Shown: positions 6,413-15,664 of the stretch, piece by piece | How the letters are laid out: every line of letters starts with the position of its first letter | How positions within the stretch are numbered: the first letter of the stretch is position 1 | NCBI GenBank assembly: GCA_040509055.1 | Contig: JBEVLT010000337.1 | Span: 1 to 29,985, forward strand | Direction of reading: 5' to 3' | Length of the DNA stretch: 29,985 nucleotides | Source: JAJKIP01 sp040509055 | GTDB taxonomy: Bacteria; Bacteroidota; Bacteroidia; Chitinophagales; Chitinophagaceae | Program-made: the position numbers and the translations under genes | The notes under the pieces: model-generated | Seen by the model: only the letters and a program-made list of their open reading frames with translations | Databases searched by the model: none | What the model was told of the DNA's origin: nothing

Positions 6413-9400
6413 AGAAGCTTTGTATTTTCCTGGGATTAATGCTGGTGCAGCAGGGAGTGCCTGCGCAGCTGGTGGATAAAACACCGGCTGCCATTCCTGT
6501 TCCCCCCGCTGTTTATAACCGCGAGCCTTACGAAGATCCGCTGGTCAGCGGCATCAACCGCGATCCGGCAAGGGCAACGGCTTACTCATTTGCTACGGTT
6601 AACGATGCCTTGGGTGGTGACCGGGAAACAACAGCCCGCTACCTGTCGCTCAATGGTGACTGGGATTTCTCTTTTGCATTAAAACCTTCGGATGCGCCAA
6701 CGGATTTTTACAAAAGCCGGGTAAGCGGCTGGAAGAAAATACCGGTGCCTTCCAACTGGGAAATGCAGGGCTATGACAAGCCGATCTATAAAAGCGCAGT
6801 GTACCCGTTTCGCCCGGTAAACCCGCCGCATGTACCCCGGGATTATAACGGCGTGGGTTGCTACCAGCGGGCATTCAGTCTGCCTGCCGGCTGGAAGGAT
6901 ATGAACATTACGCTGCACTTCGGTGGCGTCAGCTCGGCGTATAAGCTTTGGATCAACGGGAAATTTGCGGGTTATGCCGAAGACAGCTTCCTTCCCTCCG
7001 AGTTCAATATTACCCCCTATCTGCAGCAAGGAGAAAATATCATTTCGGTATGGGTGATCCGGTGGAGCGACGGTTCTTTTCTCGAAGACCAGGATCAGTG
7101 GCGGCTAAGCGGCATTCACCGGGAAGTGTACCTCCACGCCGAACCGGCCGTTCGGATCAGTGATTTTTTTTACCAGACCCGGCTCGACAAAGAGTATAAA
7201 GATGCGGTGCTGAGCATACGTCCGCGGCTGGACAATTTTACCGGCAAAGCAGTGGCCGGGTATAAATTGAAAGCGCAGCTTTACGACAGGAAGAACCAGC
7301 CGGTGCTGGCGGCCCCGCTGGAGCGAAGCGCTGAATCGATCGTGAATGAAGTGTGGCCGCGGCTGGATAATGTTAAATTCGGGTTGCTGGAGACGGCAAT
7401 TACCAATCCCGATAAATGGAGCCCGGAAGAACCGAATTTATACACGCTTGTCCTTTCGCTGGAAGACTCAGCAGGTCGCCTTCTCGAAGCAAAAAGCTGC
7501 CGGCTGGGGTTTCGCTCGGTTGAATTTTCCGGGGCAGACAGCAAACTGCTGATCAATGGCAGGCTGACCTACCTGTATGGCGTAAACCGGCCGGATCATC
7601 ATCCTACCCGTGGTAAAGCATTGACAAGAGAAGATATCCGGCAGGATATTCAAACCATCAAACGATTTAACTTCAATTGCGTCCGCCTCAGCCATTATCC
7701 TTCCGATCCCTATCTGCTTGACCTCTGTGATGAATACGGCATTCTTGTGATCGATGAAGCCAACCTGGAAACACATGGTCTCGGCGGCAAGCTGAGCAAC
7801 GATCCGGCCTGGACCGGTGCTTACCTCGAGCGCTGCAGCCGCATGGCTATGCGCGATAAAAATCACCCTTCCATTATTTTCTGGAGCCTTGGCAACGAGG
7901 CCGGTCGCGGCCCCAATCATGCTGCCATGGCCGCCTGGTTGCATGATTTTGATATTACACGCCCCGTACATTATGAACCTGCGATGGGCAGCCCGGGAGA
8001 AGCAGGCTATATGGATCCTTCCGACCCCCGCTACCTGAAGTCCAACGACCATTCACACCGTCTTCAGAACCCGCTGGATCAGTATTACGTGGACATGGTA
8101 AGCCGTATGTACCCGGCCATGTACACGGGGCCATTATTGGTGAACCAGCCCAATGGTGACCGCAGGCCCATCTTCTTCTGCGAATATGCGCATGCCATGG
8201 GCAACAGCGCCGGCAACATCAAAGAATTCTGGGACCAGTGGCGGCAGCTGCCCCGGGTGATCGGAGGCTGCATCTGGGAATTCAAAGACCAGGGCTTGCT
8301 GAAGATCGATTCGGCCGGGACACCATTTTACGCTTATGGCGGCGATTTCGGCGAACGTTATTTCGACAATTTTACCATCAAGGGCATTGTGGCATCGGAC
8401 GGGCGGCCCAAAGCTGCGATCTACGAATGCAAACGGGTGTTTCAGCCCATTGAATGTACCTGGGCGGATGAGGCCCGTCAACAGGTCAGGATCGTAAACA
8501 GGAGTGGGGTAACGAATGCAAACGCATATAACCTGTCATTGACATTGCTGGCAGACGGGCAACCGGTATTCGCCAAAACCCTGTTGCCGCTGAACCTGGC
8601 GCCGGGGCGCGATACAACGATTGATCTTGCGGGACACCTCCCTGCCTTAAAAACCGGTATCGAATATTTTATTTCCCTGCATTTTACGCTCCCGGAAGAT
8701 CAAGGCTGGGCGGCCAAAGGATTTGAGATCGCTTCGGATCAATTGCCGCTGACGCCTGTTATCCCCGTAAGAAATACCCGCAGCGCCTCTTACCCGGCAC
8801 TTTCTGTACAGGAAACAGATACCGTTTATGAGATCAGGGGCAGGAATTTCAGTATTTCCATTAACCGGGTCAACGGCGCTTTAAGCAGCTATGTATGGAA
8901 GGGAAAGCAACAGGTTTTTGCTCCTTTGCTGCCGCATTTTACCCGCGCCCTCACCGACAACGATAAGCGCGGCTGGAAGGCCGACCGCAAGCTAAAGCAA
9001 TGGTTTACCAATGACCTGAAACTGGTTCGTACATCGGTTACTTCGCTGCCGGGACTCGTGACGGCGACCAGCCGGTATACCCTGATCCACGACAGCGCTG
9101 CTGTAAAAGTGAGCTATACCATCAACGGGAATGGGGTGATAAAAGTGGAATATGCGCTCGATGTAAAACCCGGCCTTCCGGATATACCGCGGGTGGGTAT
9201 GCAGGGCGGTTTTGCCCGGGAGTATGACGATATCCAATGGTACGGCAGGGGGCTCCTGGAGAACTATACCGATCGCCGGTCCGGTTTTGATGTAGGTATA
9301 TATACCCAACCGGTCGAAGACTTTATGGAGCCGTATGTCATACCGCAGGAAAACGGCAACCGGACCGATGTGCGCTGGATGTTCCTGCACAACGATCATA

Positions 9401-9696
9401 AAGAAGGGTTGCTGATCGCCGCAGATAGCTTGCTCAGCATGAGCGCCTGGCCCTATACAGAGGAGACTATTCAAAAAGCCAGGCATACCAATAAACTGAA
9501 AGATGCAGGTTATCTTACAGTAAATATCGACCTGGTGCAGATGGGAGTAGGGGGCAACGACAGCTGGAGCGATGTGGCCCAGCCCCTGGAGCAATACATG
9601 GTACCCGCCCGGCCCTGTCAGTACGCGTTTTATCTATATCCCTGCCGGCTGAATCAGCAAACGGCGGGTCAGCTGGCAAAACAGGTAAAGTTTTAA
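6409..9696 (+). CDS. GH2 beta-galactosidase-like enzyme (LacZ type), exported
   Basis: The 1095-residue protein starts with a signal peptide (MKKLCIFLGLMLVQQGVPAQ), so it should act in the periplasm. The order is sugar-binding jelly roll (about 75-245), Ig-like domain, TIM barrel (about 375-700), a further beta domain, and the C-terminal LacZ small-chain-type domain. The acid/base is Glu497 in FWSLGNEAGRG; the nucleophile is Glu592 in FFCEYAHAMGNS, a strong beta-galactosidase signature. The spacing of 95 residues is longer than in E. coli LacZ (76) because of an insert around 525-570, which may shape the substrate pocket. The start codon lies inside the stop of the transporter gene (ATGA), so translation is probably coupled. 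Beta-galactoside specificity is likely but other GH2 activities are possible. Confidence 0.9.
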   Translation: MKKLCIFLGLMLVQQGVPAQLVDKTPAAIPVPPAVYNREPYEDPLVSGINRDPARATAYSFATVNDALGGDRETTARYLSLNGDWDFSFALKPSDAPTDFYKSRVSGWKKIPVPSNWEMQGYDKPIYKSAVYPFRPVNPPHVPRDYNGVGCYQRAFSLPAGWKDMNITLHFGGVSSAYKLWINGKFAGYAEDSFLPSEFNITPYLQQGENIISVWVIRWSDGSFLEDQDQWRLSGIHREVYLHAEPAVRISDFFYQTRLDKEYKDAVLSIRPRLDNFTGKAVAGYKLKAQLYDRKNQPVLAAPLERSAESIVNEVWPRLDNVKFGLLETAITNPDKWSPEEPNLYTLVLSLEDSAGRLLEAKSCRLGFRSVEFSGADSKLLINGRLTYLYGVNRPDHHPTRGKALTREDIRQDIQTIKRFNFNCVRLSHYPSDPYLLDLCDEYGILVIDEANLETHGLGGKLSNDPAWTGAYLERCSRMAMRDKNHPSIIFWSLGNEAGRGPNHAAMAAWLHDFDITRPVHYEPAMGSPGEAGYMDPSDPRYLKSNDHSHRLQNPLDQYYVDMVSRMYPAMYTGPLLVNQPNGDRRPIFFCEYAHAMGNSAGNIKEFWDQWRQLPRVIGGCIWEFKDQGLLKIDSAGTPFYAYGGDFGERYFDNFTIKGIVASDGRPKAAIYECKRVFQPIECTWADEARQQVRIVNRSGVTNANAYNLSLTLLADGQPVFAKTLLPLNLAPGRDTTIDLAGHLPALKTGIEYFISLHFTLPEDQGWAAKGFEIASDQLPLTPVIPVRNTRSASYPALSVQETDTVYEIRGRNFSISINRVNGALSSYVWKGKQQVFAPLLPHFTRALTDNDKRGWKADRKLKQWFTNDLKLVRTSVTSLPGLVTATSRYTLIHDSAAVKVSYTINGNGVIKVEYALDVKPGLPDIPRVGMQGGFAREYDDIQWYGRGLLENYTDRRSGFDVGIYTQPVEDFMEPYVIPQENGNRTDVRWMFLHNDHKEGLLIAADSLLSMSAWPYTEETIQKARHTNKLKDAGYLTVNIDLVQMGVGGNDSWSDVAQPLEQYMVPARPCQYAFYLYPCRLNQQTAGQLAKQVKF

Positions 9697-9707
9697 TTTA
9701 AGGATAA

Positions 9708-10829
9708 ATGAGGAGCTTATTGATCGTCGCATTTACACTGGGGTTGCAGCTGACGATATTCGGTCAGCTGCCGAAAGAAGTGCCACCGGCTGTGATGCAA
9801 AGCGTTTATGAAGAAGTAAAAACACCTTACAAGTACGGGCTGGTCGTAGCGCCTGCTGATCAATCGAAAAAGATCGATAGTCCGTCGGTATTCCGCAAGG
9901 GTCGGCATTGGTACATGACCTATATCGTTTTTGACGGGCGGGGCTACGAGACCTGGCTGGCCAAAAGCAAAGACCTGCTGCACTGGCAAACGAAGGGACG
10001 TATCCTGTCGTTTTCCGATACCGCTCTTCAGGCTGCAGGTTCAGTGGATGCAGGATGGGACGGGAACCAGAAAGCCGGCTATATCGCCCTGCAGGATCAT
10101 CGCTGGGGCGGAAGTTATAAACTGCAAAAGTTCAGGGGCAGGTACTGGCTATCCTATTTCGGAGGAAGGGAACCGGGTTATGAGGCCGGGCGATTATCCC
10201 TTGGCATCGCTTTTACTTCCAAAAAACCTTCCCGGCCGCATGAATGGCAACGTACATCGTCCGTACTATCCTCAACAGACAGCGATGTGCGGTGGTGGGA
10301 GAATAAAAAACTGTTCAAAAGCTCGGTAATATGGGACCGGCAGAAAACGACCGGTTATCCCTTTGTGATGTATTATAATGCCAATGGCGATAGCAGCAAC
10401 AACAAACCGAAATGGCGCTGGTTCGAACGGATCGGGATGGCGGTATCCGACGATATGCTGACCTGGAAGCGGTACGGAAGCGACCCGGTCGTGCATCATC
10501 CGGTCGGTATTACCGGCGATGCGGTACTCCAGCGCATCAATGACGTATGGGTCATGTTTTACTTCGGGGCTTTCTGGGAAGGCCGGAAAGATGCCTTTAA
10601 CCGGTTTGCCTGTTCGTACGACCTGGTGAACTGGACCGACTGGACCGGCGACGACCTGATGCATTCCTCGGAACCCTACGACGAAAAATTTGCCCACAAG
10701 AGTTTCGTGGTAAAGCATAAGGGGGTCGTGTATCATTTTTACTGCGCGGTGAACAAAAAAGACCAGCGGGGAATCGCCGTAGCTACTTCGGTTGATAAAG
10801 GAAAGAGTAACTTGCAGTTTGTTCAATGA
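9708..10829 (+). CDS. Exported five-bladed beta-propeller glycosidase-like protein (GH43/GH117/GH130-like)
   Basis: The 373-residue protein has an N-terminal signal (MRSLLIVAFTLGLQLTIFG) and propeller-type repeats: DSPSVFRKGRHWYMTY (Asp57 a candidate catalytic base), SKDLLHW, GMAVSDDMLTWKRY, GDAVLQRINDVWVMFY, SYDLVNW and HKSFVVKHKGVVYHFY. This resembles the blades and blade-closing Trp motifs of clan-F and GH130-like enzymes. The three catalytic carboxylates cannot be fixed without a structure alignment, and the family number is uncertain. It starts 11 bases after the GH2 gene, so it is probably part of the same transcript and acts on the same glycan. An inactive binding protein of this fold is the main alternative. 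Confidence 0.7.
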   Translation: MRSLLIVAFTLGLQLTIFGQLPKEVPPAVMQSVYEEVKTPYKYGLVVAPADQSKKIDSPSVFRKGRHWYMTYIVFDGRGYETWLAKSKDLLHWQTKGRILSFSDTALQAAGSVDAGWDGNQKAGYIALQDHRWGGSYKLQKFRGRYWLSYFGGREPGYEAGRLSLGIAFTSKKPSRPHEWQRTSSVLSSTDSDVRWWENKKLFKSSVIWDRQKTTGYPFVMYYNANGDSSNNKPKWRWFERIGMAVSDDMLTWKRYGSDPVVHHPVGITGDAVLQRINDVWVMFYFGAFWEGRKDAFNRFACSYDLVNWTDWTGDDLMHSSEPYDEKFAHKSFVVKHKGVVYHFYCAVNKKDQRGIAVATSVDKGKSNLQFVQ

Positions 10830-10851
10830 CCCAACATTCTAACGGTTGATT

Positions 10852-12279
10852 ATGCAGTCGGATTCATTACAGATCGGTTTATTCGGTATCGGCCTGGATA
10901 CCTATTGGGAGCAATTCAGCGGATTGAAAGAACGGTTGGAAGGATACCTGGATAGGGTAGAGCAAAAGCTTGCTGCCGTACATCCCCATATCATCAATGC
11001 AGGGTTGGTAGATACGCCTGATAAAGCGGTGGAAGCGGGCCGGCTGTTTCGCCGGGGCGAAGTGGATCTCATTTTCCTTTATGTGACTACGTATGCGCTG
11101 TCTTCAACGGTATTGCCCGTGGTGCAGCGGGCCAAAGTGCCCGTGATCATCCTCAACCTGGCGCCGGAAGCCTCCATTGATTACGATACTTTCAATGCCA
11201 TGACCGACCGGACCCGGATGACGGGTGAATGGCTGGCTTACTGCTCCGCCTGCCCGGTACCGGAGATCGCTAATGTATTCAACCGGGCCGGTATCCGGTT
11301 TCACCAGGTGACCGGTATGCTGCAGGAAGACGATGAATGCTGGAAAGACATTACAGAGTGGATTGAAGCGGCCAGGGTAGCGCATGTAATGTTCAACAAC
11401 CGGCTGGGCTGCATGGGTCACTACTACAGCGGCATGCTGGATATTTACACCGATCTTACAAAACAATATGCTTGTTTTGGCGGACATATCGAATTGCTGG
11501 AAGTGGAAGAGCTGGCGGCACTGCGCAGGGAAGTTGCTGTAAAAGACTGGCAGGAACGCCTGCAATCGTTCCGGGAAATGTTCGATATACAGGAGGATTG
11601 TCCGCCTGATGAGCTGGAAAAGGCTGCCATCACTTCAGTGGCGCTGGACAGGCTGGTGCAACAACACCGGCTGGGTTCACTGGCTTATTATTACAAAGGA
11701 ACGGGCAACGCGGAGAACGAGGACGCGATCAGCTCCATTATCCTTGGCAACTCCCTGCTGACGGCAAACGGGGTACCGGTAGCCGGTGAATACGAAATAA
11801 AGAATGCGCAGGCAATGAAGATCATGGACAGTTTCGGCGCCGGCGGATCTTTTACTGAATATTATGCGGTCGATTATAAAGACGATGTGGTGCTGATGGG
11901 TCATGACGGGCCGGGGCATATCGCCATTGCAGAAGGAAAAACCAAGGTGCGCCCGCTGTATGTGTATCACGGGAAAGTTGGGAAAGGAATGTCCGTGGAA
12001 ATGTCGGTAAAAAACGGGCCTGTTACATTGCTCTCCGTAGTGGAGAAAGGAGATGGATTACTATTGCTGGTGGCAGAGGGTGAATCGGTGCCGGGGCCTA
12101 TCCTGCAGATCGGCAACACAAACAGCCGCTACCGGTTCCCGCTCGGTGCCCGCGGGTTTATGAATACCTGGAACCAATACGGGCCTGCCCATCATTGTGC
12201 GGTGGGCATCGGGCATATCAGCGCCAAAATCGAAAAGCTGGGCGCGTTGCTGCAAATGGAAGTAGTAAAGGTTTGCTGA
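10852..12279 (+). CDS. L-arabinose/L-fucose isomerase-family sugar isomerase
   Basis: The 475-residue cytoplasmic protein aligns in pattern with AraA. Glu313 (PVAGEYEIKNA) corresponds to E. coli AraA Glu306, Glu336 (GGSFTEYYAV) to Glu333, His351 (VLMGHDGPGH) to His350, and the C-terminal AHH (His447/448) to His450. These are the Mn2+ ligands and catalytic residues, so an aldose-ketose isomerase is likely. I chose the ATG at 10852 over an in-frame TTG at 10846. It sits between two glycosidase genes, and no araB or araD homologue is present, so a classical L-arabinose route is not complete here. L-arabinose, L-fucose, L-rhamnose-like or branched pentose substrates all remain possible. Confidence 0.8.
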   Translation: MQSDSLQIGLFGIGLDTYWEQFSGLKERLEGYLDRVEQKLAAVHPHIINAGLVDTPDKAVEAGRLFRRGEVDLIFLYVTTYALSSTVLPVVQRAKVPVIILNLAPEASIDYDTFNAMTDRTRMTGEWLAYCSACPVPEIANVFNRAGIRFHQVTGMLQEDDECWKDITEWIEAARVAHVMFNNRLGCMGHYYSGMLDIYTDLTKQYACFGGHIELLEVEELAALRREVAVKDWQERLQSFREMFDIQEDCPPDELEKAAITSVALDRLVQQHRLGSLAYYYKGTGNAENEDAISSIILGNSLLTANGVPVAGEYEIKNAQAMKIMDSFGAGGSFTEYYAVDYKDDVVLMGHDGPGHIAIAEGKTKVRPLYVYHGKVGKGMSVEMSVKNGPVTLLSVVEKGDGLLLLVAEGESVPGPILQIGNTNSRYRFPLGARGFMNTWNQYGPAHHCAVGIGHISAKIEKLGALLQMEVVKVC

Positions 12280-12289
12280 AAAGAACGGA

Positions 12290-15200
12290 ATGAAACGAGT
12301 GCTGATAACATATAGCTGGTTATTCGGATTGCTGTTGACAGGTTCACAGTTGCTTGCCCAGCCGTCTGCCGACCTGGAAGCGCAATTCCGCAACCCGCCC
12401 GCATCTGCAAAACCATGGGTGTTCTGGTACTGGATGCACGGGGCCGTTTCCCGGCAGGGCATTACGGCCGACCTGGAAGCAATGAAGGAAGTAGGAATCG
12501 GCGGCGCTTACCTGATGCCGATCAAAGACACGGTGGCTGGACTATACCCTTCACCGGCAAGACAACTGACGGATGAATGGTGGCAGATGGTGCAATTTGC
12601 CATGAGCGAAGCAAAGCGTCTTGGGCTGCAGCTCGGCATGCATGTAAGCGATGGATTTGCACTGGCCGGTGGTCCCTGGATCACGCCGGAGCTTTCTATG
12701 CAAAAGCTGACCTGGACCAAAACCTATCTCAAAGGAGGGGACCTGGTTGATACAAGGCTTGAGAAGCCGGAGGCGATTGCCGGTTACTATAAAGATATTG
12801 CCGTGCTGGCTTACCCGGCCAACAGCCGGCAGGCGTTCAGCGATACAGTGCTGGTGCCAACCGTAACGGCCAGTACCGGCGCACCTGCTGCCTTCCTGGC
12901 TTTCGCCGGTGATGGCAAAGAAAGTTTTAAAAGCGATACGGCCTGCTGGATCCAATACAAATATGCGGTACCGTTTACCTGCCGGTCTGTACGGGTCCAT
13001 GTGGGCGGTAATAACTACCAGGCCCAGCGGCTGATTGTTCAGGCCGGCAACGACGGCGTCAATTTTACAACGATAACGCGCCTGCAGCCTCCCCGTCATG
13101 GCTGGCAGGATACGGACGAAGACGTAACGCATGCCATACCCGCCACGACGGCAAAATACTTTCGCTTTGTCTATGACAAAGACGGCTCCGAACCCGGATC
13201 GGAAGACCTCGACGCCGCCAAATGGAAACCTTCGCTGAAGGTCATGGGCATCTATTTATCAGATGAACCGGTCATTCACCAATATGAAAGTAAGAACGGA
13301 TCGATCTGGAGAGTGAGCACGCCCACCACGAACGGGCAGGTTCCTGCCAGCGTAGCTGTTCCTTTGTCCGCCGTCGTTGATTTGTCTGCGAAGATGGATA
13401 GCTCGGGCGCTCTTCGGTGGACAGCCCCTCCCGGAAACTGGATCATTGTACGCATCGGTCATACATCCACCGGTCATACCAATGCAACCGCAGGTGCGGG
13501 TAAAGGCCTGGAATGCGACAAGTTCAACCCGGTGGCCATCCGGCTCCAGTTTGAGAACTGGTTTGCGCAGGCCTTCAGAAAAACGGATGCGGCTACGGTA
13601 CGGGAGGTGTTGAAGGTTTTTCATGTCGATAGCTGGGAGTGCGGCAGCCAGAACTGGAGCCCGGTATTCCGTGAGGAATTCAGGAAGCGCAGGGGGTATG
13701 ACCTGATGCCTTATTTACTGGCGATGACCGGCCTGCCATTGCAGGATGCAGCTACTTCCGAAAAGTTTTTGCGGGATATAAGGCAAACGATTGCCGAACT
13801 GGTCAGTGATGTTTTTTATGTGACGCTGAATGGCCTGGCACAGGAGAAGGGGTGCAGCTTCAGCGCCGAGTCGGTAGCGCCGACCATGATCAGTGACGGG
13901 TTGCTGCATTACCAGCACGTGGATATCCCGATGGGTGAGTTCTGGCTAAACAGCCCGACCCATGATAAGCCTAACGATATGCTGGATGCCATTTCCGGTG
14001 CGCATGTCTATGGGAAAAACATAGTGGCTGCTGAAGCTTTTACTTCCGTTCGGATGAACTGGGGCGAACATCCCGGCCTGCTGAAGCCGATAGGTGACAG
14101 GAATTTTGCACTGGGCATTAATAAATTGGCATTGCACGTGTTTACCCACAATCCCTGGATGGACCGGAAGCCGGGAATGACACTGGACGGCGTAGGTTTA
14201 TACTTTCAGCGTGACCAGACCTGGTTCCGGCAAAGCAAGGCCTGGATCAGCTACCTGGCCCGTTGCCAGGCATTGCTGCAGGTTGGTCAACCCGTAACGG
14301 ACATTGCCGTGTTTACCGGTGAGGAGCTGCCGCGGCGTTCTATATTACCCGACCGGCTGGTCGGTACCTTGCCGGGATTATTTGGAAACAGGAAAGTGAC
14401 GGACGAGCAAAAAAGACTGGCCAATACCGGGCAGCCCCTGCGCAGCATTCCTGATGGGGTTACGCACTCAGCCAATATGGCTGACCCGCAGGACTGGATC
14501 GATCCGCTGAACGGGTATGCATACGACTCGTTCAACCCGGATGTATTGCTAAGAGCCTCCGTGAAGAACGGGAAGGTTATATTGCCGGGAGGTGCCAGTT
14601 ACAAAGTGCTGGTGTTCCCTGCTAAACACCCGATGCTGCCGGATACAACGATGATGTCTGTTGCTGTTGCAAAGAAATTAGTGCAGCTGATCCGGGATGG
14701 AGCAACGGTAGTCCTGCCCCGCCATTACAGCACGGCCGTGCATTTGCAGGAAAAGGATGATGACATACTGGCAATGATGAAAGACCTGCTGACAATAAAA
14801 GGGAAAAAAGGAAGGGTATTGTTCACGCCCTACACGGCTTCCTCCTTTGCACATTCAGGATTGGCCAAAGATGTGGAGATCGAAAATCAAACGCATACGA
14901 TAGCCTGGACACACCGCCGGTCAGACAAGGAGGATATCTATTTTATTGCCAACCAGAAAGACAGCATGCAGGTGGTGCATCTCTCATTCCGTATCGTTGG
15001 AAAGGAGCCTGAATTATGGGATGCCGTAACGGGCACCGTTCAGAAAGCTGTAAACTGGTCGATTCAGAAAAACCGTACTTACCTCACCCTGCCACTCGAT
15101 GCGAATGCATCGGTATTTGTCATATTCAGGCAGCCGGCTCTGTTCAGCAGGCCCCCGTCCTTCCTGGCTCATAAAAAAGAAACAAGCGTGTTAACGGGTA

Positions 15201-15658
15201 CCTGGCAGGTAGCTTTCGATGAAAAAACGGGCGGTCCACCCCGGCCGGTGCGCTTTGATTCATTGACCAGTTGGACTGATCATCCGGATGCACGGATTAA
15301 ATATTATTCAGGTACTGCCGTTTATTCCCAAACGATTGCCTGGAACAGGGCAACAAATGTCCGGCGGGTATTTTTAAACATGAGTGATGTAGCCAATATT
15401 GCTACCATCCGGATAAATGGGAAGGAAGCCGGCACCCTTTGGACCAGGCCCTACCGGCTCGATATAACAGGTCTGCTCCAGGATGGGGATAACCGGCTGG
15501 AAATCGAAGTAGCGAATACCTGGGCTAACCGGCTGATCGGTGATAACCTGCTGCCGGAAGATCAACGGCTAACCCGGACTACGGCGCCCTTCAGGCTTCG
15601 GAATAAACCTTTGCTGAAGGCCGGATTATTGGGGCCTGTTTTTTTAGAGATCGAATAG
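12290..15658 (+). CDS. GH106 alpha-L-rhamnosidase, exported
   Basis: The 1122-residue protein has a signal peptide ending near LLAQ (residues 1-24) and the GH106 N-terminal signature PWVFWYWMHGAVSRQGI. Candidate catalytic residues are Glu450 in FHVDSWECGSQNW and Glu582 in AAEAFTS. Their spacing of 132 matches that of Glu461/Glu593 in the Bacteroides rhamnogalacturonan-II rhamnosidase BT0986, as I recall it. An inserted carbohydrate-binding-like domain lies around 220-330, and a C-terminal beta-sandwich (about 1000-1122; IRINGKEAGTLWTRPYRLD) ends the protein. It starts 10 bases after the isomerase. GH106 enzymes remove terminal alpha-L-rhamnose from pectic side chains or plant glycosides, which is the best clue to the cluster's substrate class. 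Confidence 0.9.
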   Translation: MKRVLITYSWLFGLLLTGSQLLAQPSADLEAQFRNPPASAKPWVFWYWMHGAVSRQGITADLEAMKEVGIGGAYLMPIKDTVAGLYPSPARQLTDEWWQMVQFAMSEAKRLGLQLGMHVSDGFALAGGPWITPELSMQKLTWTKTYLKGGDLVDTRLEKPEAIAGYYKDIAVLAYPANSRQAFSDTVLVPTVTASTGAPAAFLAFAGDGKESFKSDTACWIQYKYAVPFTCRSVRVHVGGNNYQAQRLIVQAGNDGVNFTTITRLQPPRHGWQDTDEDVTHAIPATTAKYFRFVYDKDGSEPGSEDLDAAKWKPSLKVMGIYLSDEPVIHQYESKNGSIWRVSTPTTNGQVPASVAVPLSAVVDLSAKMDSSGALRWTAPPGNWIIVRIGHTSTGHTNATAGAGKGLECDKFNPVAIRLQFENWFAQAFRKTDAATVREVLKVFHVDSWECGSQNWSPVFREEFRKRRGYDLMPYLLAMTGLPLQDAATSEKFLRDIRQTIAELVSDVFYVTLNGLAQEKGCSFSAESVAPTMISDGLLHYQHVDIPMGEFWLNSPTHDKPNDMLDAISGAHVYGKNIVAAEAFTSVRMNWGEHPGLLKPIGDRNFALGINKLALHVFTHNPWMDRKPGMTLDGVGLYFQRDQTWFRQSKAWISYLARCQALLQVGQPVTDIAVFTGEELPRRSILPDRLVGTLPGLFGNRKVTDEQKRLANTGQPLRSIPDGVTHSANMADPQDWIDPLNGYAYDSFNPDVLLRASVKNGKVILPGGASYKVLVFPAKHPMLPDTTMMSVAVAKKLVQLIRDGATVVLPRHYSTAVHLQEKDDDILAMMKDLLTIKGKKGRVLFTPYTASSFAHSGLAKDVEIENQTHTIAWTHRRSDKEDIYFIANQKDSMQVVHLSFRIVGKEPELWDAVTGTVQKAVNWSIQKNRTYLTLPLDANASVFVIFRQPALFSRPPSFLAHKKETSVLTGTWQVAFDEKTGGPPRPVRFDSLTSWTDHPDARIKYYSGTAVYSQTIAWNRATNVRRVFLNMSDVANIATIRINGKEAGTLWTRPYRLDITGLLQDGDNRLEIEVANTWANRLIGDNLLPEDQRLTRTTAPFRLRNKPLLKAGLLGPVFLEIE

Positions 15659-15664
15659 TTGCTG

